DNA of 64,000 nt, taken from the NCBI GenBank assembly GCA_018242295.1, contig JAFECE010000011.1:992001-1056000 (forward strand), in the 5' to 3' direction. Of this stretch, positions 24,204 to 34,042 are shown one piece after another. The DNA comes from Pseudomonadota bacterium. GTDB lineage: Bacteria; Pseudomonadota; Alphaproteobacteria; Rhizobiales; Hyphomicrobiaceae. Made by a program: the position numbers and the translations under genes. Every line of letters begins with the position of its first letter. Positions within the stretch are counted from its first letter, which is position 1. The notes below the pieces were generated by a model. The model made no database searches. It was not told where the DNA came from and saw only the letters and a program-made list of their open reading frames with translations.

Positions 24204-25100
24204 ATGCCCGTTGAAACGTCGACGATGAGGCTGCTTCAGCTTGGGCCTAATCTCCTCGGATTTTACGACGGCCGGGTCCCGGGCACGCGTTATCATTCAT
24301 CCGAGCCCAACTGGCTTGATGACGGTGGTTACGCGCTCGGCATCTGCAGCTACGCGGTTGTCGATGGGGCGTCAGCGGTTGTTTACGACACGCACCTCTC
24401 TCTCGCTCATGCGCGGATCATCAGGCGGACGCTAGAGGCGCAGGGCGTTCGCGATTTTCGCGTGGTGCTCAGTCACTGGCACTTGGATCACGTCGCAGGA
24501 AACGCAGTGTTCGAAGGCTGCGAGATCATCGCGTGCGAAGAGACCGCGCGGCTGCTTGTGCAGAAGAAGGCGGCAATCGAGGCCGGCACGCTCGACGGGC
24601 TGCCGAAGATCGCGCCGCTCGTTCTACCAACGACGACATTCTCGGGTGGCTTGGAGTTGAGCTGTGGCGATATCGGAATCGCTTTGCGGCCGCTCGACAT
24701 TCACAGCCGCGACGGTGTTGCCCTGTATTTGCCGTCGGACGGCACGTTGCTCGCGGGGGACACGCTCGAAGATACCGTTACCTATGTCGATGAGCCGGAC
24801 CGGCTACATGAGCATCTCGCGGGGCTCGACGAGGTTGCGACTTGGGAATTTTTGCGCATTCTTCCGAACCATGGCTCGCCGGAGCGTATTGCGAATGCGG
24901 GTTACGATTCCGGTTTGATCGATGCAACGCGCATCTACGTCGGGGGTCTGCTCGAGGCCGCGACAGACGAGCGTTTGGCCGGTCTTCCTCTTCGATCTTT
25001 TCTTGCGGAACCGCTCGCGCGCGGTTGGGTCACGTATTTCGAGCCGTACGAGGCGGTTCATAAAATGAATGTCGATAAAGTGCGGGGCAAGAAGAATTAG
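24204..25100 (+). CDS. Metallo-beta-lactamase fold hydrolase
   Basis: 298 residues. Zinc motif H91-W-H93-L-D95-H96 in SHWHLDHVAGN; further likely ligands are the Asp in LLAGDTLED (~residue 188) and the His in ILPNHGSPE. Cytoplasmic, with no signal peptide. The substrate cannot be told; it resembles glyoxalase II-like or quorum-lactonase-like members in general layout. It stands alone. Confidence 0.8.
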   Translation: MPVETSTMRLLQLGPNLLGFYDGRVPGTRYHSSEPNWLDDGGYALGICSYAVVDGASAVVYDTHLSLAHARIIRRTLEAQGVRDFRVVLSHWHLDHVAGNAVFEGCEIIACEETARLLVQKKAAIEAGTLDGLPKIAPLVLPTTTFSGGLELSCGDIGIALRPLDIHSRDGVALYLPSDGTLLAGDTLEDTVTYVDEPDRLHEHLAGLDEVATWEFLRILPNHGSPERIANAGYDSGLIDATRIYVGGLLEAATDERLAGLPLRSFLAEPLARGWVTYFEPYEAVHKMNVDKVRGKKN

Positions 25101-25323
25101 GCCGCGGACTAGCCGCTTTGGCTGCTCGTGCCCGTGACGCCATCACGCGAGTTCCTGCGCGCGATTTGCAATGCCATCCTGGCTGAACCGGCGCATGAAA
25201 CCCATCGCCGATGGTCAATGCAGTGGAAAAGTTGCAGTTTTCCGGATTGTTCACATAACATCAGGGCCACGAGATCTATGAAGGAGTGCTGGGCTAAACC
25301 TGAGCGCCATTGTCTCCAAAAGG

Positions 25324-25776
25324 ATGTCCATGCAAGATCGCGCAGATCCTTTCGACCTCGAGCGGTTCGTCAATGCGCAGGTGGACGTTTTCACGCGCGT
25401 GGTGACCGAGCTCACGGCGGGCAAGAAGCGATCGCATTGGATGTGGTTTATCTTTCCGCAGTTCCGCGGTCTCGGCTCGAGCGCGATGTCGGAAAAATTC
25501 GGAATTGGAAGCTACGAGGAAGCTCGGGCGTTCGTGAGCCATCCGGTGCTCGGTCCCCGTCTCGCGCAGGTTACGGCGCTGATGCTCGATCATCGAGACA
25601 AGTCTCTGATCGATATCCTGGGCACGCCCGATAATCTGAAATTCCATTCGTCGATGACGCTCTTCGCATCGGTCACGGGCCACGAGAGCATCTACGCGCG
25701 GGCGCTTTACACGTTCTGCAATGGTCCCGACAGAAAGACCCTCGCGCTTTTGGGGAAGGCGAACAAAGACGCATAG
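25324..25776 (+). CDS. DUF1810 family protein
   Basis: 150 residues covering the whole family domain: DPFDLERFVNAQVDVF, KRSHWMWFIFPQFRGLG, the GIGSYEEARAF helix, and SSMTLFASV. The fold is an all-helical, macro-domain-associated family (also called calpastatin family in databases) of unknown activity. ATG 25324 or 25330 is possible. Confidence 0.9.
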   Translation: MSMQDRADPFDLERFVNAQVDVFTRVVTELTAGKKRSHWMWFIFPQFRGLGSSAMSEKFGIGSYEEARAFVSHPVLGPRLAQVTALMLDHRDKSLIDILGTPDNLKFHSSMTLFASVTGHESIYARALYTFCNGPDRKTLALLGKANKDA

Positions 25777-25998
25777 CGGCGGACTTTTCGCACATCAGAA
25801 GAGGCAGCAGATGAAATTGGGTAGCGGAGCCGCGGCCGATTTCTGTCGATAATTGTGCGCCGGCCGTGGGATTCGATGCTCCGTGCTCTTGATCGAGAAT
25901 AACGTCAAACCCTATTGGTTTTCGCGCTGACGATTGTTCCCATATTTTTCTGAAATACATTTCTTGAATATATCATTTTGAATGAAGGCTATTGGCCG

Positions 25999-27540
25999 AT
26001 GGCTGCCCATTTCCTCGAACCTTTGCGTCGCCTGCTTGCGCGAGTCCGGCTCGTTCTCTCCAGAAAATCCAATCCGATTTTGTACGAAAACCTTCGCCGC
26101 GGCACGGAACGTTGGAAACTGACGAGACCTGCCTTATGGCGCGAGATCGAGGGATATGCGTCTCTCTGCAGTGCCTCAGCAGGCGAGACGATCGAGTTTT
26201 ACGTCAGTACCCGGGCTCGTTCGTACACGATCGAAATTTTTCGGATGGGTTGGTACGGCGGTAAAGGTGCGCGGCATGTTTTCGGCCCTGTCTCGGTACA
26301 AGGTTTCCGCCAAGCTATTCCGGCTCAAGACCCCGAGACGGGACTGGTTGATTGCGATTGGAAAGATCCATACGCATTGCTCGTCCCGAAGGGTTGGCTC
26401 TCGGGAGTCTATCTCGCCAAGTTGGAGGAAAATATTAGGGGCCGCCAGTCGTATATTATTTTTGTTGTGAGGAGCGATAGCGATCGAGCCGATATCGTAT
26501 ATCAACTGCCGCTCAATACCTATCAGGTCTACAATTTTTGGGGCGGCAAGTCGGGCTATTCGTGGGGCAGTGGAAATGGGATGCCCTGGGGTTCCACGAA
26601 GGGTCAACCCGCGGTCGTGGTTTCCTTCAATAGACCATATGCCGCCAGCAATAATCCAGCGGCTGTGTTTGGCATGGGTGCGGGCGAGTTCCTGTCGAAC
26701 GTGCAGCCGGTGAGCGAAGGGTATCCGATTTCGAGCGCGGGGTGGGATTACAATACTGTTCGCTGGCTGGAGCGCGAAGGCTACTACGTAACCTACATAA
26801 CGAACGTCGATAGTCACAATGCGTCGGACGTCGTTTCACGGCGGCGGGTCTTCATTGCCGGGGCGCATGACGAGTATTGGTCTTGGCAAAGCCGGAGCAA
26901 TATCGAGAAGGCTTTGGCCAACGGTACGAGCCTGTTTTTCTCAGGCGCCAACGCCGTCTATTGGCAGGTGCGGCAAGAGAAGGATCGCAAGGGCGGTTCT
27001 TGCCGCTTTTTGGCAATCTATAAGGAATACGCGGCCGCCTCCGATCCGGTCCTTATCGATAGCGATCACTCCAACGACCATTTGGCGACAATCAACTGGC
27101 GCGACGCGCCTGTTTCCCGGCCCGAGGATACGCTTATCGGGATCTCGTATTTAATGGACCCGGTCGACGGCAATATCGTCGTGTCAAATCCCGATCATTG
27201 GGCTTTTGAAAATACGGGCCTTCGTGAGGGTTCCGAACTCCATGGGCTGCTCGGCTATGAGGTCGACGGTGTGACGGATTGCGCGCCGGAGGGCCTTGTT
27301 GTGTTGGCGTCCTCTCCGGCGCAAAACCTCACTGATCCCAATCGAAGCGTGGTCGCGAACATGACGACGTACGCGACGCCATCGGGCGGGCAGGTCTTCG
27401 CGACGGGAAGTATACAGTGGTGTTGGGGGTTGGACGACTTCAACGCGCCCGAGCTTCGAACATCGCGGCTGAGCGATGCGGCCGCTCAAATCACGCACAA
27501 TGTCCTCGCACGCTTCGGCGCGAGGCGGTTTTCAGATTAG
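25999..27540 (+). CDS. N,N-dimethylformamidase beta-subunit-like protein
   Basis: 513 residues. The fold signature is clear: GETIEFYVSTRARSYTIEI (N-terminal beta-sandwich), YQVYNFWGGKS, YDYNTVRWLEREGYYVTYITN, AGAHDEYWSWQSR, SLFFSGANAVYWQVR. These match the large-subunit domain of DMFase, which is also found in many secreted or capsule-associated proteins of unknown substrate. No alpha-subunit gene is adjacent, so DMF hydrolysis is not implied. ATG 25999 was preferred to TTG 25978 because AAGG lies ten bases ahead. Confidence 0.75.
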   Translation: MAAHFLEPLRRLLARVRLVLSRKSNPILYENLRRGTERWKLTRPALWREIEGYASLCSASAGETIEFYVSTRARSYTIEIFRMGWYGGKGARHVFGPVSVQGFRQAIPAQDPETGLVDCDWKDPYALLVPKGWLSGVYLAKLEENIRGRQSYIIFVVRSDSDRADIVYQLPLNTYQVYNFWGGKSGYSWGSGNGMPWGSTKGQPAVVVSFNRPYAASNNPAAVFGMGAGEFLSNVQPVSEGYPISSAGWDYNTVRWLEREGYYVTYITNVDSHNASDVVSRRRVFIAGAHDEYWSWQSRSNIEKALANGTSLFFSGANAVYWQVRQEKDRKGGSCRFLAIYKEYAAASDPVLIDSDHSNDHLATINWRDAPVSRPEDTLIGISYLMDPVDGNIVVSNPDHWAFENTGLREGSELHGLLGYEVDGVTDCAPEGLVVLASSPAQNLTDPNRSVVANMTTYATPSGGQVFATGSIQWCWGLDDFNAPELRTSRLSDAAAQITHNVLARFGARRFSD

Positions 27541-27592
27541 CTGGCGCCTTGCAGCTTCGACGCTCTCCGCGCAGTGTGGAGCGCGTAACTCA

Positions 27593-28507
27593 CTAATCGC
27601 TGTCGAGGCCAAGCTCGCGGGCGGCCGCGTTCAAGCGCGTCGTTATTTCGGCGTCGTTTGCAAACGCTGCGAGCGCTTTCGTCAGTGTTGCTTTTGCCGC
27701 ATCCTTGTCGCCAAGCGTCATCCGTGAACTCATCAGACTCAGCCAGCCATTCTCGTCGTTTGGGGATTTTTCGAGCCGGGCTGCGAGCTTGTCGACCATG
27801 CCGTGGATCATGTCGTTACGCTGAATAACGGACAAATCCTCTGGGGACTTGGCGTTCTCTGTGGCGGGTTGCGATGGGGAATCGGATGACAGGTTGATGG
27901 CCGCGATCTGCGCGGACTTCGCTTGCTCGAGGGCCTTCTTGATTTCCATGTTGTCGGGATCGAGCTTCAGGGCGGTTTCGTAGGCCTTGGCCGCATCGTC
28001 TGGCTTATCCGTGTTGAGGTAAGACCATCCGAGCATTTTCCAGCCATTCACATCGTTCGGATCTTTTTCGAGCCTTGTTACGAGCTTCATGATCATCGTT
28101 TCGACGTCGGGCAACTCGGCCGAATTCGGAGCCGGTGATTGCGCGGCCGTTGTTTCCCGGTTGGCACCGATCGAGTCCGCGTACGCGCGAAGAGAGTCAA
28201 GCGCTTGCACCGGACCCGAGCCGTTGGAGTCTGATGCCGGAATCTGCGTGGAGGCATCATCACGCAACGTTGATCTGCCGCTCGAAGAATTCCATTCGTT
28301 TTGAACGACGCCTGCAAAGCACGAGACGGCGATCACAACAAGCGGAACCAATACGAGACCGCACGTATGGAAGCTTGTCGCGAGCCAGCGTCTGATAAGC
28401 ACCAGCGCCGGCCTGTTGCCGTGGAATTTCACACGCAAGAGAAAAAGCGCTGTCGCCAACAGCGTGGCGGCTGTTCCCGTGGCGACCATCAAATAGAGTT
28501 GTTTCAT
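27593..28507 (-). CDS. Membrane protein with TPR repeats, CcmI/CycH-like
   Basis: 304 residues. Two N-terminal membrane helices (residues ~4-22 and ~45-66), then a linker, then TPR units in two blocks (residues ~130-185, GWKMLGWSYLNTDKPDDAAKAYETALKLDP; ~235-300, GWLSLMSSRMTLGDKDAAKATLTKAL). The layout is that of CcmI, which presents apocytochrome c for haem attachment. It is the last gene of a multihaem cytochrome cluster, so a dedicated maturation helper is a reasonable inference. Confidence 0.75.
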   Translation of the reverse strand: MKQLYLMVATGTAATLLATALFLLRVKFHGNRPALVLIRRWLATSFHTCGLVLVPLVVIAVSCFAGVVQNEWNSSSGRSTLRDDASTQIPASDSNGSGPVQALDSLRAYADSIGANRETTAAQSPAPNSAELPDVETMIMKLVTRLEKDPNDVNGWKMLGWSYLNTDKPDDAAKAYETALKLDPDNMEIKKALEQAKSAQIAAINLSSDSPSQPATENAKSPEDLSVIQRNDMIHGMVDKLAARLEKSPNDENGWLSLMSSRMTLGDKDAAKATLTKALAAFANDAEITTRLNAAARELGLDSD

Positions 28508-28571
28508 GTCCCAACCTCGTGAACGCATTTTTGCAGAAGAATGGGACACAAAATGAGGCATCCGTTCGCTT

Positions 28572-30896
28572 CTAGGGCATCTGGATTTTCGTATTCATGA
28601 TCGGTGTGATCACACCATTCACATGATACTTGTGGCACGTCAGACAATCTTGGCGCACCTTGTTGGTCGCGTGGCAGGTTTGGCAAAGGTCCTTGCTTAC
28701 TGCGCCAAAATTCGAAGTGAAGGCATGCGGATTGCCCTGCTCGTAGCTCTTCAGATAGGTACGGTTCTTACCGAGGCTATGGCAGGTTAGACAGCCGCGA
28801 TTTTGCGTGACCCCGAAATGCGGTTCATGGATGAAATTCGTGAAGCGTCCAAGTTTCGTGTCAGTCGACGGTGGGGAGAAATTTACGGCTCGTCCCTTGC
28901 CTTGAATGTCGTCGACGCTGTGGCATTTCGTGCATGCTCCCTGAGCGTTCTTGTTCGTCAGAAAATCGAAAACCGCAGTTGCTGGGCTCCGGTCACCTTT
29001 GGGCGCCTCAGGCCCGGTCAGAGAGAGCCATGAGTAAATGAATTTGTCCTTGTGGCCCACTGGGCGATAGAAAATCGCGTAATCCTGCCGATACCAGCCG
29101 CCGTATTCGGCCCAGCTTTCAGGATCGACATTGCTTTCTATGCCGTTTACTGGCGCGGTCGTCGTCTGGGGCGCGGACGCATTGTCTGGTTGCGATAGAA
29201 CTTCGCGAGACTGCGGCGCTCTCGTGCCGTCCCTGCTGCGAGACTTCATCTCGCGAAGTTCTTCGTCCGTGGGATGGAGCAGGTCATCAGATTGGTTCGT
29301 CGCCTTTTCGCTGCCAGCTTGGGAACTTCCGGCCGGTCGGGCGTCCTGCAAGCCAGCTCTCATCGGTTCAGGTAGGCTACCGGCGGAACGGTTTGCCTTG
29401 CCTTCATTCGACTTTGCAGGATCCGCATTTTCAGCCTTCTTCTCCTGTCCTGCGGACATGAGGCACTGACCAAGAACGCGCATGAGGCATGCGGGCGGAT
29501 CGTATTTGGGTCCGCTTGCCTTTTCACTTGGCACCTCTTTCTCGGCGGGGGGCTGAGGCGCATCCGGGGCAGACGGCTCTTCCGCTGCGGTAGTGCTCGC
29601 ATTGGATTGTTCGTGATTATTCGCGATCGGTTGCGGATCGGTCGTGACGGGACCACCAGTGATTTCTCGAGCGAGATTGTGCAGCCACTGCTGCTGGGCA
29701 CTGATAATAACATCGCGCGGAATGCTCGCCGTAAGGTCGGCAACCAGCGATGCACTCAGCTTTTTGCCGCCGTTGCCAATGTTGAGGTCGCCGAGAACGT
29801 CGGAAGCCTTGCCAGAGATCAGTGCATACAGCAGCCGCTTGATCTCCCAGATCAGATCTTTCACCGCCGCGATCTGAACGTCAGTTGCGTTGGTCAGATC
29901 CTGGAGGTTCAATCTGTCCACCGTCTTGATAAGAGCACGGCCCTTCTCGTTCCGGCTGATCATCACCTTCATGAACGGGGTTAGCTCGGCTTCCGACGCG
30001 TCCGGCCATTCGCCGATGGCAGCGTTTCGCTTTTTCAGGGTTTGCAGATCGAGGCCAGGCAGCGCGAGGAAAGCGATGCCTTTCGGGCCGGTGGCCCGCT
30101 CTTTGCCGGTGATTTGATCGAGATGGCAGCCGCTGCAGGTTTTTTCGAATGGCGCAACACTCATGATCCGCCTGTCCTTTTGGCTGTCGTGACAGGTTGA
30201 GCAGGCCTCCGGAATGCGCTTTGCTTTCTCCTTCTTCGCCACTTCGGGAAAGTGTTTATCGAAATGGCTGGCGTGGTCGTAGATGATCCGCGTGCGCCGA
30301 TCGAACGGATAGTTCTCGAATTGCGGGTGATTGCCGTCGAAGCTGTCGAACTTCATCACATGGCACGAGCGGCACTGCTCGTTGGAGATCTTGCTCAGAT
30401 TGAAATTTGTGCCTTGATGCGCCTGGTGGCAAGTTGCGCAGGTGAGGCCGCGCGAGACGACATCGTGAGCCGGAAAGGCGGCGTTTTGTGCGCGAGCGGA
30501 TAGCGGCTCAGGTGTCGTCGCGGCAATTTTGGTCAGCCGTTTGGTGCTCGCTATCAGGACATCGGGTGAAGCGTCGTGCGGGAAGAAGGCCGTTGCCGGC
30601 ATCTTGTGGCAGGTCATGCAGGCCTTGCTATCTGCAATCGGGTCGCCAGCGACTAGGCCATGAATCCAACTCAACTTACCGCCGCCGCTCTTGCTATGAC
30701 ACGAAGAGCAATTTTCAATCGAAGCATGTGCGCTCGTCAGCGGCCCGGGCATGAGAAAGTGCGTTCCCTTCGAGAGAAAGAAGGCGGCGAACGTAGAGGC
30801 AGCCGCGACGAGCGCTACGAGTAGGGCGAGACGATCACGCCGAAAACTCGGAGGCTTCGGACTTTCACTCTCTTGCGGCCAGAAGAAACGCCACAT
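28572..30896 (-). CDS. Membrane-anchored decahaem cytochrome c
   Basis: 774 residues. One N-terminal anchor (ALLVALVAAASTFAAFFLS, ~25-44), then ten CXXCH haem sites in two groups: six between residues ~60 and ~290 (CSSCH, CMTCH, CATCH, CRSCH, CSTCH, CSGCH) and four near the C-terminus, ~655-765 (CTKCH, CLTCH, CQTCH, CLTCH). The ~370 residues between them include a long Ala/Pro/Ser/Glu-rich low-complexity part. It is probably periplasmic, tethered to the inner membrane. It starts at ATG 30896, sharing one base with the stop of the cytochrome b gene (TGATG), so the two are coupled. The layout does not match MtrA (about 330 residues) directly. Confidence 0.85.
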   Translation of the reverse strand: MWRFFWPQESESPKPPSFRRDRLALLVALVAAASTFAAFFLSKGTHFLMPGPLTSAHASIENCSSCHSKSGGGKLSWIHGLVAGDPIADSKACMTCHKMPATAFFPHDASPDVLIASTKRLTKIAATTPEPLSARAQNAAFPAHDVVSRGLTCATCHQAHQGTNFNLSKISNEQCRSCHVMKFDSFDGNHPQFENYPFDRRTRIIYDHASHFDKHFPEVAKKEKAKRIPEACSTCHDSQKDRRIMSVAPFEKTCSGCHLDQITGKERATGPKGIAFLALPGLDLQTLKKRNAAIGEWPDASEAELTPFMKVMISRNEKGRALIKTVDRLNLQDLTNATDVQIAAVKDLIWEIKRLLYALISGKASDVLGDLNIGNGGKKLSASLVADLTASIPRDVIISAQQQWLHNLAREITGGPVTTDPQPIANNHEQSNASTTAAEEPSAPDAPQPPAEKEVPSEKASGPKYDPPACLMRVLGQCLMSAGQEKKAENADPAKSNEGKANRSAGSLPEPMRAGLQDARPAGSSQAGSEKATNQSDDLLHPTDEELREMKSRSRDGTRAPQSREVLSQPDNASAPQTTTAPVNGIESNVDPESWAEYGGWYRQDYAIFYRPVGHKDKFIYSWLSLTGPEAPKGDRSPATAVFDFLTNKNAQGACTKCHSVDDIQGKGRAVNFSPPSTDTKLGRFTNFIHEPHFGVTQNRGCLTCHSLGKNRTYLKSYEQGNPHAFTSNFGAVSKDLCQTCHATNKVRQDCLTCHKYHVNGVITPIMNTKIQMP

Positions 30897-31837
30897 CACA
30901 AAGTCCCGGACGAGTAGGAGTAGACGACGAGGACGTGCAGCACCGAGAGCACGAGCAACCCATAGGTGACGGGCACATGCACAAAGAGCCAAGCTCTGGT
31001 GAGCCCGAAATGGACGCGCGCGAAATCGAGCCGATCCTTTTCGGTAACGAGGTTCCAGATTCTGGAAAGCTTTTCCTGGCCCTGGGCGTCAACGTACGGC
31101 GCGAGGTGGTTGATTTCGTCGATCAGCCGCTTGAGCGGATGCTGCGAAGCGACCAGATGCGATGAGGTATTACGCGGTCCCTCGAAAAAGTCCTTCAGGT
31201 GGTTCGTATAGAGATCGATGATCCAAGCATCATAGGGTGCTGCGGGCAGGGCGATAGCGTCGGCCGGCGGATCGGGCATTGCAACGACGGCTTTGACATC
31301 TTGCGCAAGCTCAGCGATGCGAGAGGGAATGCGATCGTAGCCAATGCGTTCGTCGACTCGTCCCTTGGTTTTAAGCGACCAAGCCAAGTAGGTGCCGAAC
31401 AGGCCGCTCAGAGTCACAATCGCGAAGCCCGCCCACAACGCCCAGCCGAAACCCGATTTTGGAAGGGAAAAATTCGAATGTGAAAGGAATGCAGCGACCA
31501 GCAGATAGCCTACGAAAATATGAAACGTCCGCCAGCGCATGCAGGATTTTGGCGATAGGCGGCCTGATTTCGTTGCGACGTGAAAAAGGAGCTGCAGGCC
31601 CATTCCACCAGCCAGCAGCCACCCGTCGAGATAGCGTGGGTCGCGAAGTCCTTGGGCGTAGATTTCGACAAGCCAGAACAGGCAGCCGGAGATGGCCGCG
31701 ATCAGCATCGCAGTGATTATCTGGCCGCTAATCGCTCTCGTCGAGCCTGGAGCATGTGCTCCCATCGGCCCGTTCGTCGGGCGCCGCGCCAACCATTTCA
31801 CGGCGGACCGCCAAAGCCATTCATCGTTGTTCCCCAT
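30896..31837 (-). CDS. Diheme b-type cytochrome, inner membrane
   Basis: 313 residues with about five membrane helices (~36-57, 73-88, 104-120, 132-152, 285-306). Two His pairs are spaced 14 residues apart, H106/H120 and H287/H301, the classic spacing for two b-haems. A cytoplasmic or periplasmic loop of ~120 residues separates the halves. It resembles cytochrome b561/NapC-partner-type quinone oxidoreductase subunits. With the coupled decahaem gene downstream it probably passes electrons between quinone and the multihaem cytochrome. Confidence 0.75.
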   Translation of the reverse strand: MGNNDEWLWRSAVKWLARRPTNGPMGAHAPGSTRAISGQIITAMLIAAISGCLFWLVEIYAQGLRDPRYLDGWLLAGGMGLQLLFHVATKSGRLSPKSCMRWRTFHIFVGYLLVAAFLSHSNFSLPKSGFGWALWAGFAIVTLSGLFGTYLAWSLKTKGRVDERIGYDRIPSRIAELAQDVKAVVAMPDPPADAIALPAAPYDAWIIDLYTNHLKDFFEGPRNTSSHLVASQHPLKRLIDEINHLAPYVDAQGQEKLSRIWNLVTEKDRLDFARVHFGLTRAWLFVHVPVTYGLLVLSVLHVLVVYSYSSGTL

Positions 31838-31876
31838 TGTACGTGTCAGGTCGCTGCTGTCGACATTGCGCCTAGA

Positions 31877-32935
31877 TCAGTTGACGGCACTCGGTTGCCT
31901 CACTCTGCCCACGTACTTTTCAGGTCCTGGAATAAGTGCATCGAGCCCGGCCATTGTGCTGCCGTCGTATTTATCGGTGAGTCCGGTGAGCAGATGGGAA
32001 ACGCGGTCGGCTGCAGCCGTGAGGAGCTTCTCATTGTTGAGCTTCAGCGATGCCGAATGTGCATATTCGACCAACTTGGCGATTTCCAGCACGTTTGGCG
32101 CAGCTTTCGCCGCAGCGGCAAGTTGTTTTCGTACCCGATCAACGCGTTGAGCCATGAAGAACGCGTAAGGCTTTCTCACTGTTGCCTTCGTGACGGCGCG
32201 CAATGACGTCTCGAGTTCAACGCCGAGACCGACAAGATAGAGCATCCGCCTGCGCGTCGTGTTCGCGGCGGCGTTCTCTTTGCCTTTGGAATACCAAGTA
32301 TTGTGGCGCACCTCGCCTTGCGACCAGGACACGAGATCGAAGGCGCTGCCGGCACGATGGCCGCCCTTGTTCACGAGTTCTTCTTGCGGCACGACGTGGC
32401 AGCCGTAGCAGTTCTTCGCCAGCTGATAGATCGCACGCGTCCTTATCATCCCATTGGAATCGGCAAGTTTCCAGCGCGCCGCTTCTTCGGCTTTTGTCTC
32501 AGTTTTTGCGGTCTTGCCGCTGTAGCCGCTGTGAACTTTGATCCAATCTTTGCCGGCACTGTGGCAAGACTCGCAGGAGATGCCTGCGACGGGCTCCTTG
32601 CTGTCATCCTTCTGCTGGACCGTAAAATGGCAATTGACGCATAAGCTTTCGGACTTGATACGTCTTATTCCCATTTTCTCCGCGATTTTCTTGGCCTCTT
32701 CGCTGCGTGGAAGGTCTCGAAACGTTTTGAAATGATGCGTCGTCTTCCAGGCTTCGGTCTCCTGCTTGTGACACTCGGCGCAGGCATTTGGCCCGACGAT
32801 CAAGGCGGGATTGGATGCAGCCGCGCCGCACGCGGTAAAACACATGATCAGCGAGCCGGAGAGAAAGTAGCCGGGTCGAGAGGGGCGCCGTGTGCCGGAA
32901 ACCGAGGAATTGAAACTCAAACGAACTGAGATCAC
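31877..32935 (-). CDS. Tetrahaem cytochrome c, c554-like
   Basis: 352 residues with four CXXCH sites (CAECH, CVNCH, CESCH, CYGCH). The spacing and the first block (VGPNACAECHKQETEAWKTTHH) match the cytochrome c554 family. A short N-terminal hydrophobic segment ends FTACGAAAS, which could be a lipobox. The C-terminal ~120 residues have no haem site and are helical. Start GTG 32935 or ATG 32845. No hydroxylamine oxidoreductase gene is present, so a role in ammonia oxidation is not suggested. Confidence 0.8.
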   Translation of the reverse strand: MISVRLSFNSSVSGTRRPSRPGYFLSGSLIMCFTACGAAASNPALIVGPNACAECHKQETEAWKTTHHFKTFRDLPRSEEAKKIAEKMGIRRIKSESLCVNCHFTVQQKDDSKEPVAGISCESCHSAGKDWIKVHSGYSGKTAKTETKAEEAARWKLADSNGMIRTRAIYQLAKNCYGCHVVPQEELVNKGGHRAGSAFDLVSWSQGEVRHNTWYSKGKENAAANTTRRRMLYLVGLGVELETSLRAVTKATVRKPYAFFMAQRVDRVRKQLAAAAKAAPNVLEIAKLVEYAHSASLKLNNEKLLTAAADRVSHLLTGLTDKYDGSTMAGLDALIPGPEKYVGRVRQPSAVN

Positions 32936-32965
32936 AACCTTCTCGAACCTTGCTTCGACGAGTCT

Positions 32966-34042
32966 CTACGCGCTCGCATCGAATGTGATCGCGAGATCGC
33001 GTGAGCGATCCAAATCGGGATTGCGCATCGGGCGACCGAGGGGCAGAGCAAGTTTTTTCATCGCGCGGGTTAGAACGCTGCCCTCGCTCGCGGCATCGGC
33101 GTTTGGCAGAAAAGGATCTGCATGGCAGGTCGCACCGACATGCGCGGCAATGGATTTGACTGACTCGACCATCGCCGGCGCGCCGCAGGCGTAGAGAACA
33201 TCGGTCGGCAACAGCCGAGGCAGATAGTCGGTCGGTCGGCCGGGCATGATGGTGTTGGGCAAAGCCTCTGGAGCACTGCAGACAGGCACGACAAGGACAT
33301 TGGGGAAGCGTGCGAGCTTCACGAGAGCTTGGCCCATATATAGAGACTCTACGGTGCGGCCACCGGCAATGATCATCATCCTTCGCTCCGGCCACTCGCG
33401 CAAAGCGGCGACGGCGATGGACCAGATCGGCGCGAAGCCGGTATTGGTGGCGACGAGAATGAGGCGGCCTTCAAGATCGGGCCGTAAATGTGCCGAGCCG
33501 TAGGGCCCGGTCAAAGTCACCCGGTGACCCGGCTTGATGCGCATACCGAGTGATGAACTGACACGCCCGCCTTCCATGCGCCGAACATGAAACCAGACAG
33601 AGCTGCTGTCCGGATCGCCACGCAGCGGATGGGTAATGCTGTAAGGACGGCTCGGATAGCCTTTGAAACACACCTGCGCATATTGACCAGCATGATGGGG
33701 CAGCGCCCGGTCCGTCTTGATGCCGACTTCGATCACCTCGGACGACAGGGGACGCAACGAACTCAACACGCCTTCGACGGCTCGAATATTTGTCCGGCGA
33801 TTACTCTCCAGAACCGCGTTACTGCCGATTCGGCACCGGCACGCATGGACGATACCGGGTTCCGAGCCCCGACCGCCCACCACGTCGCCCGAAACCAGCC
33901 GCACGCAGCATGTGCCGCAGTGTCCGGCGCGGCAATCGTAGGGCAGGTCAATGCCGTTATTCAGAGCCGCGTCGAGCAGCAATTCGCCGCTGCGTGCCTC
34001 AAAGGTTTTTCCATCGATCGTAATTTTATGGCTACTTGCCAT
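32966..34042 (-). CDS. 2Fe-2S / FAD / NAD(P) oxidoreductase
   Basis: 358 residues. N-terminal plant-type ferredoxin domain (C37, C42, C45 in CRAGHCGTCC, last ligand C68 or C70), then an FNR-type module: FAD-binding RPYSITHP (R in the RxYS motif), NAD-binding GRLILVATNTGFAP, and a C-terminal CGAPAMVES. This is the layout of phenol-hydroxylase or benzoate-dioxygenase type reductases. It heads the minus-strand cytochrome operon, so it may connect the NAD(P) pool to the cytochrome b. No oxygenase gene is nearby. Confidence 0.85.
   Translation of the reverse strand: MASSHKITIDGKTFEARSGELLLDAALNNGIDLPYDCRAGHCGTCCVRLVSGDVVGGRGSEPGIVHACRCRIGSNAVLESNRRTNIRAVEGVLSSLRPLSSEVIEVGIKTDRALPHHAGQYAQVCFKGYPSRPYSITHPLRGDPDSSSVWFHVRRMEGGRVSSSLGMRIKPGHRVTLTGPYGSAHLRPDLEGRLILVATNTGFAPIWSIAVAALREWPERRMMIIAGGRTVESLYMGQALVKLARFPNVLVVPVCSAPEALPNTIMPGRPTDYLPRLLPTDVLYACGAPAMVESVKSIAAHVGATCHADPFLPNADAASEGSVLTRAMKKLALPLGRPMRNPDLDRSRDLAITFDASA

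Noticed and set aside
25999-27540. Functional N,N-dimethylformamidase
   Set aside because: The small subunit gene is absent and the large-subunit domain is widespread in proteins of other function.
31877-32935. Part of an ammonia or hydroxylamine oxidation system because of the c554-like cytochrome
   Set aside because: No hydroxylamine oxidoreductase, cM552 or ammonia monooxygenase gene nearby; the gene neighbours point to another electron pathway.
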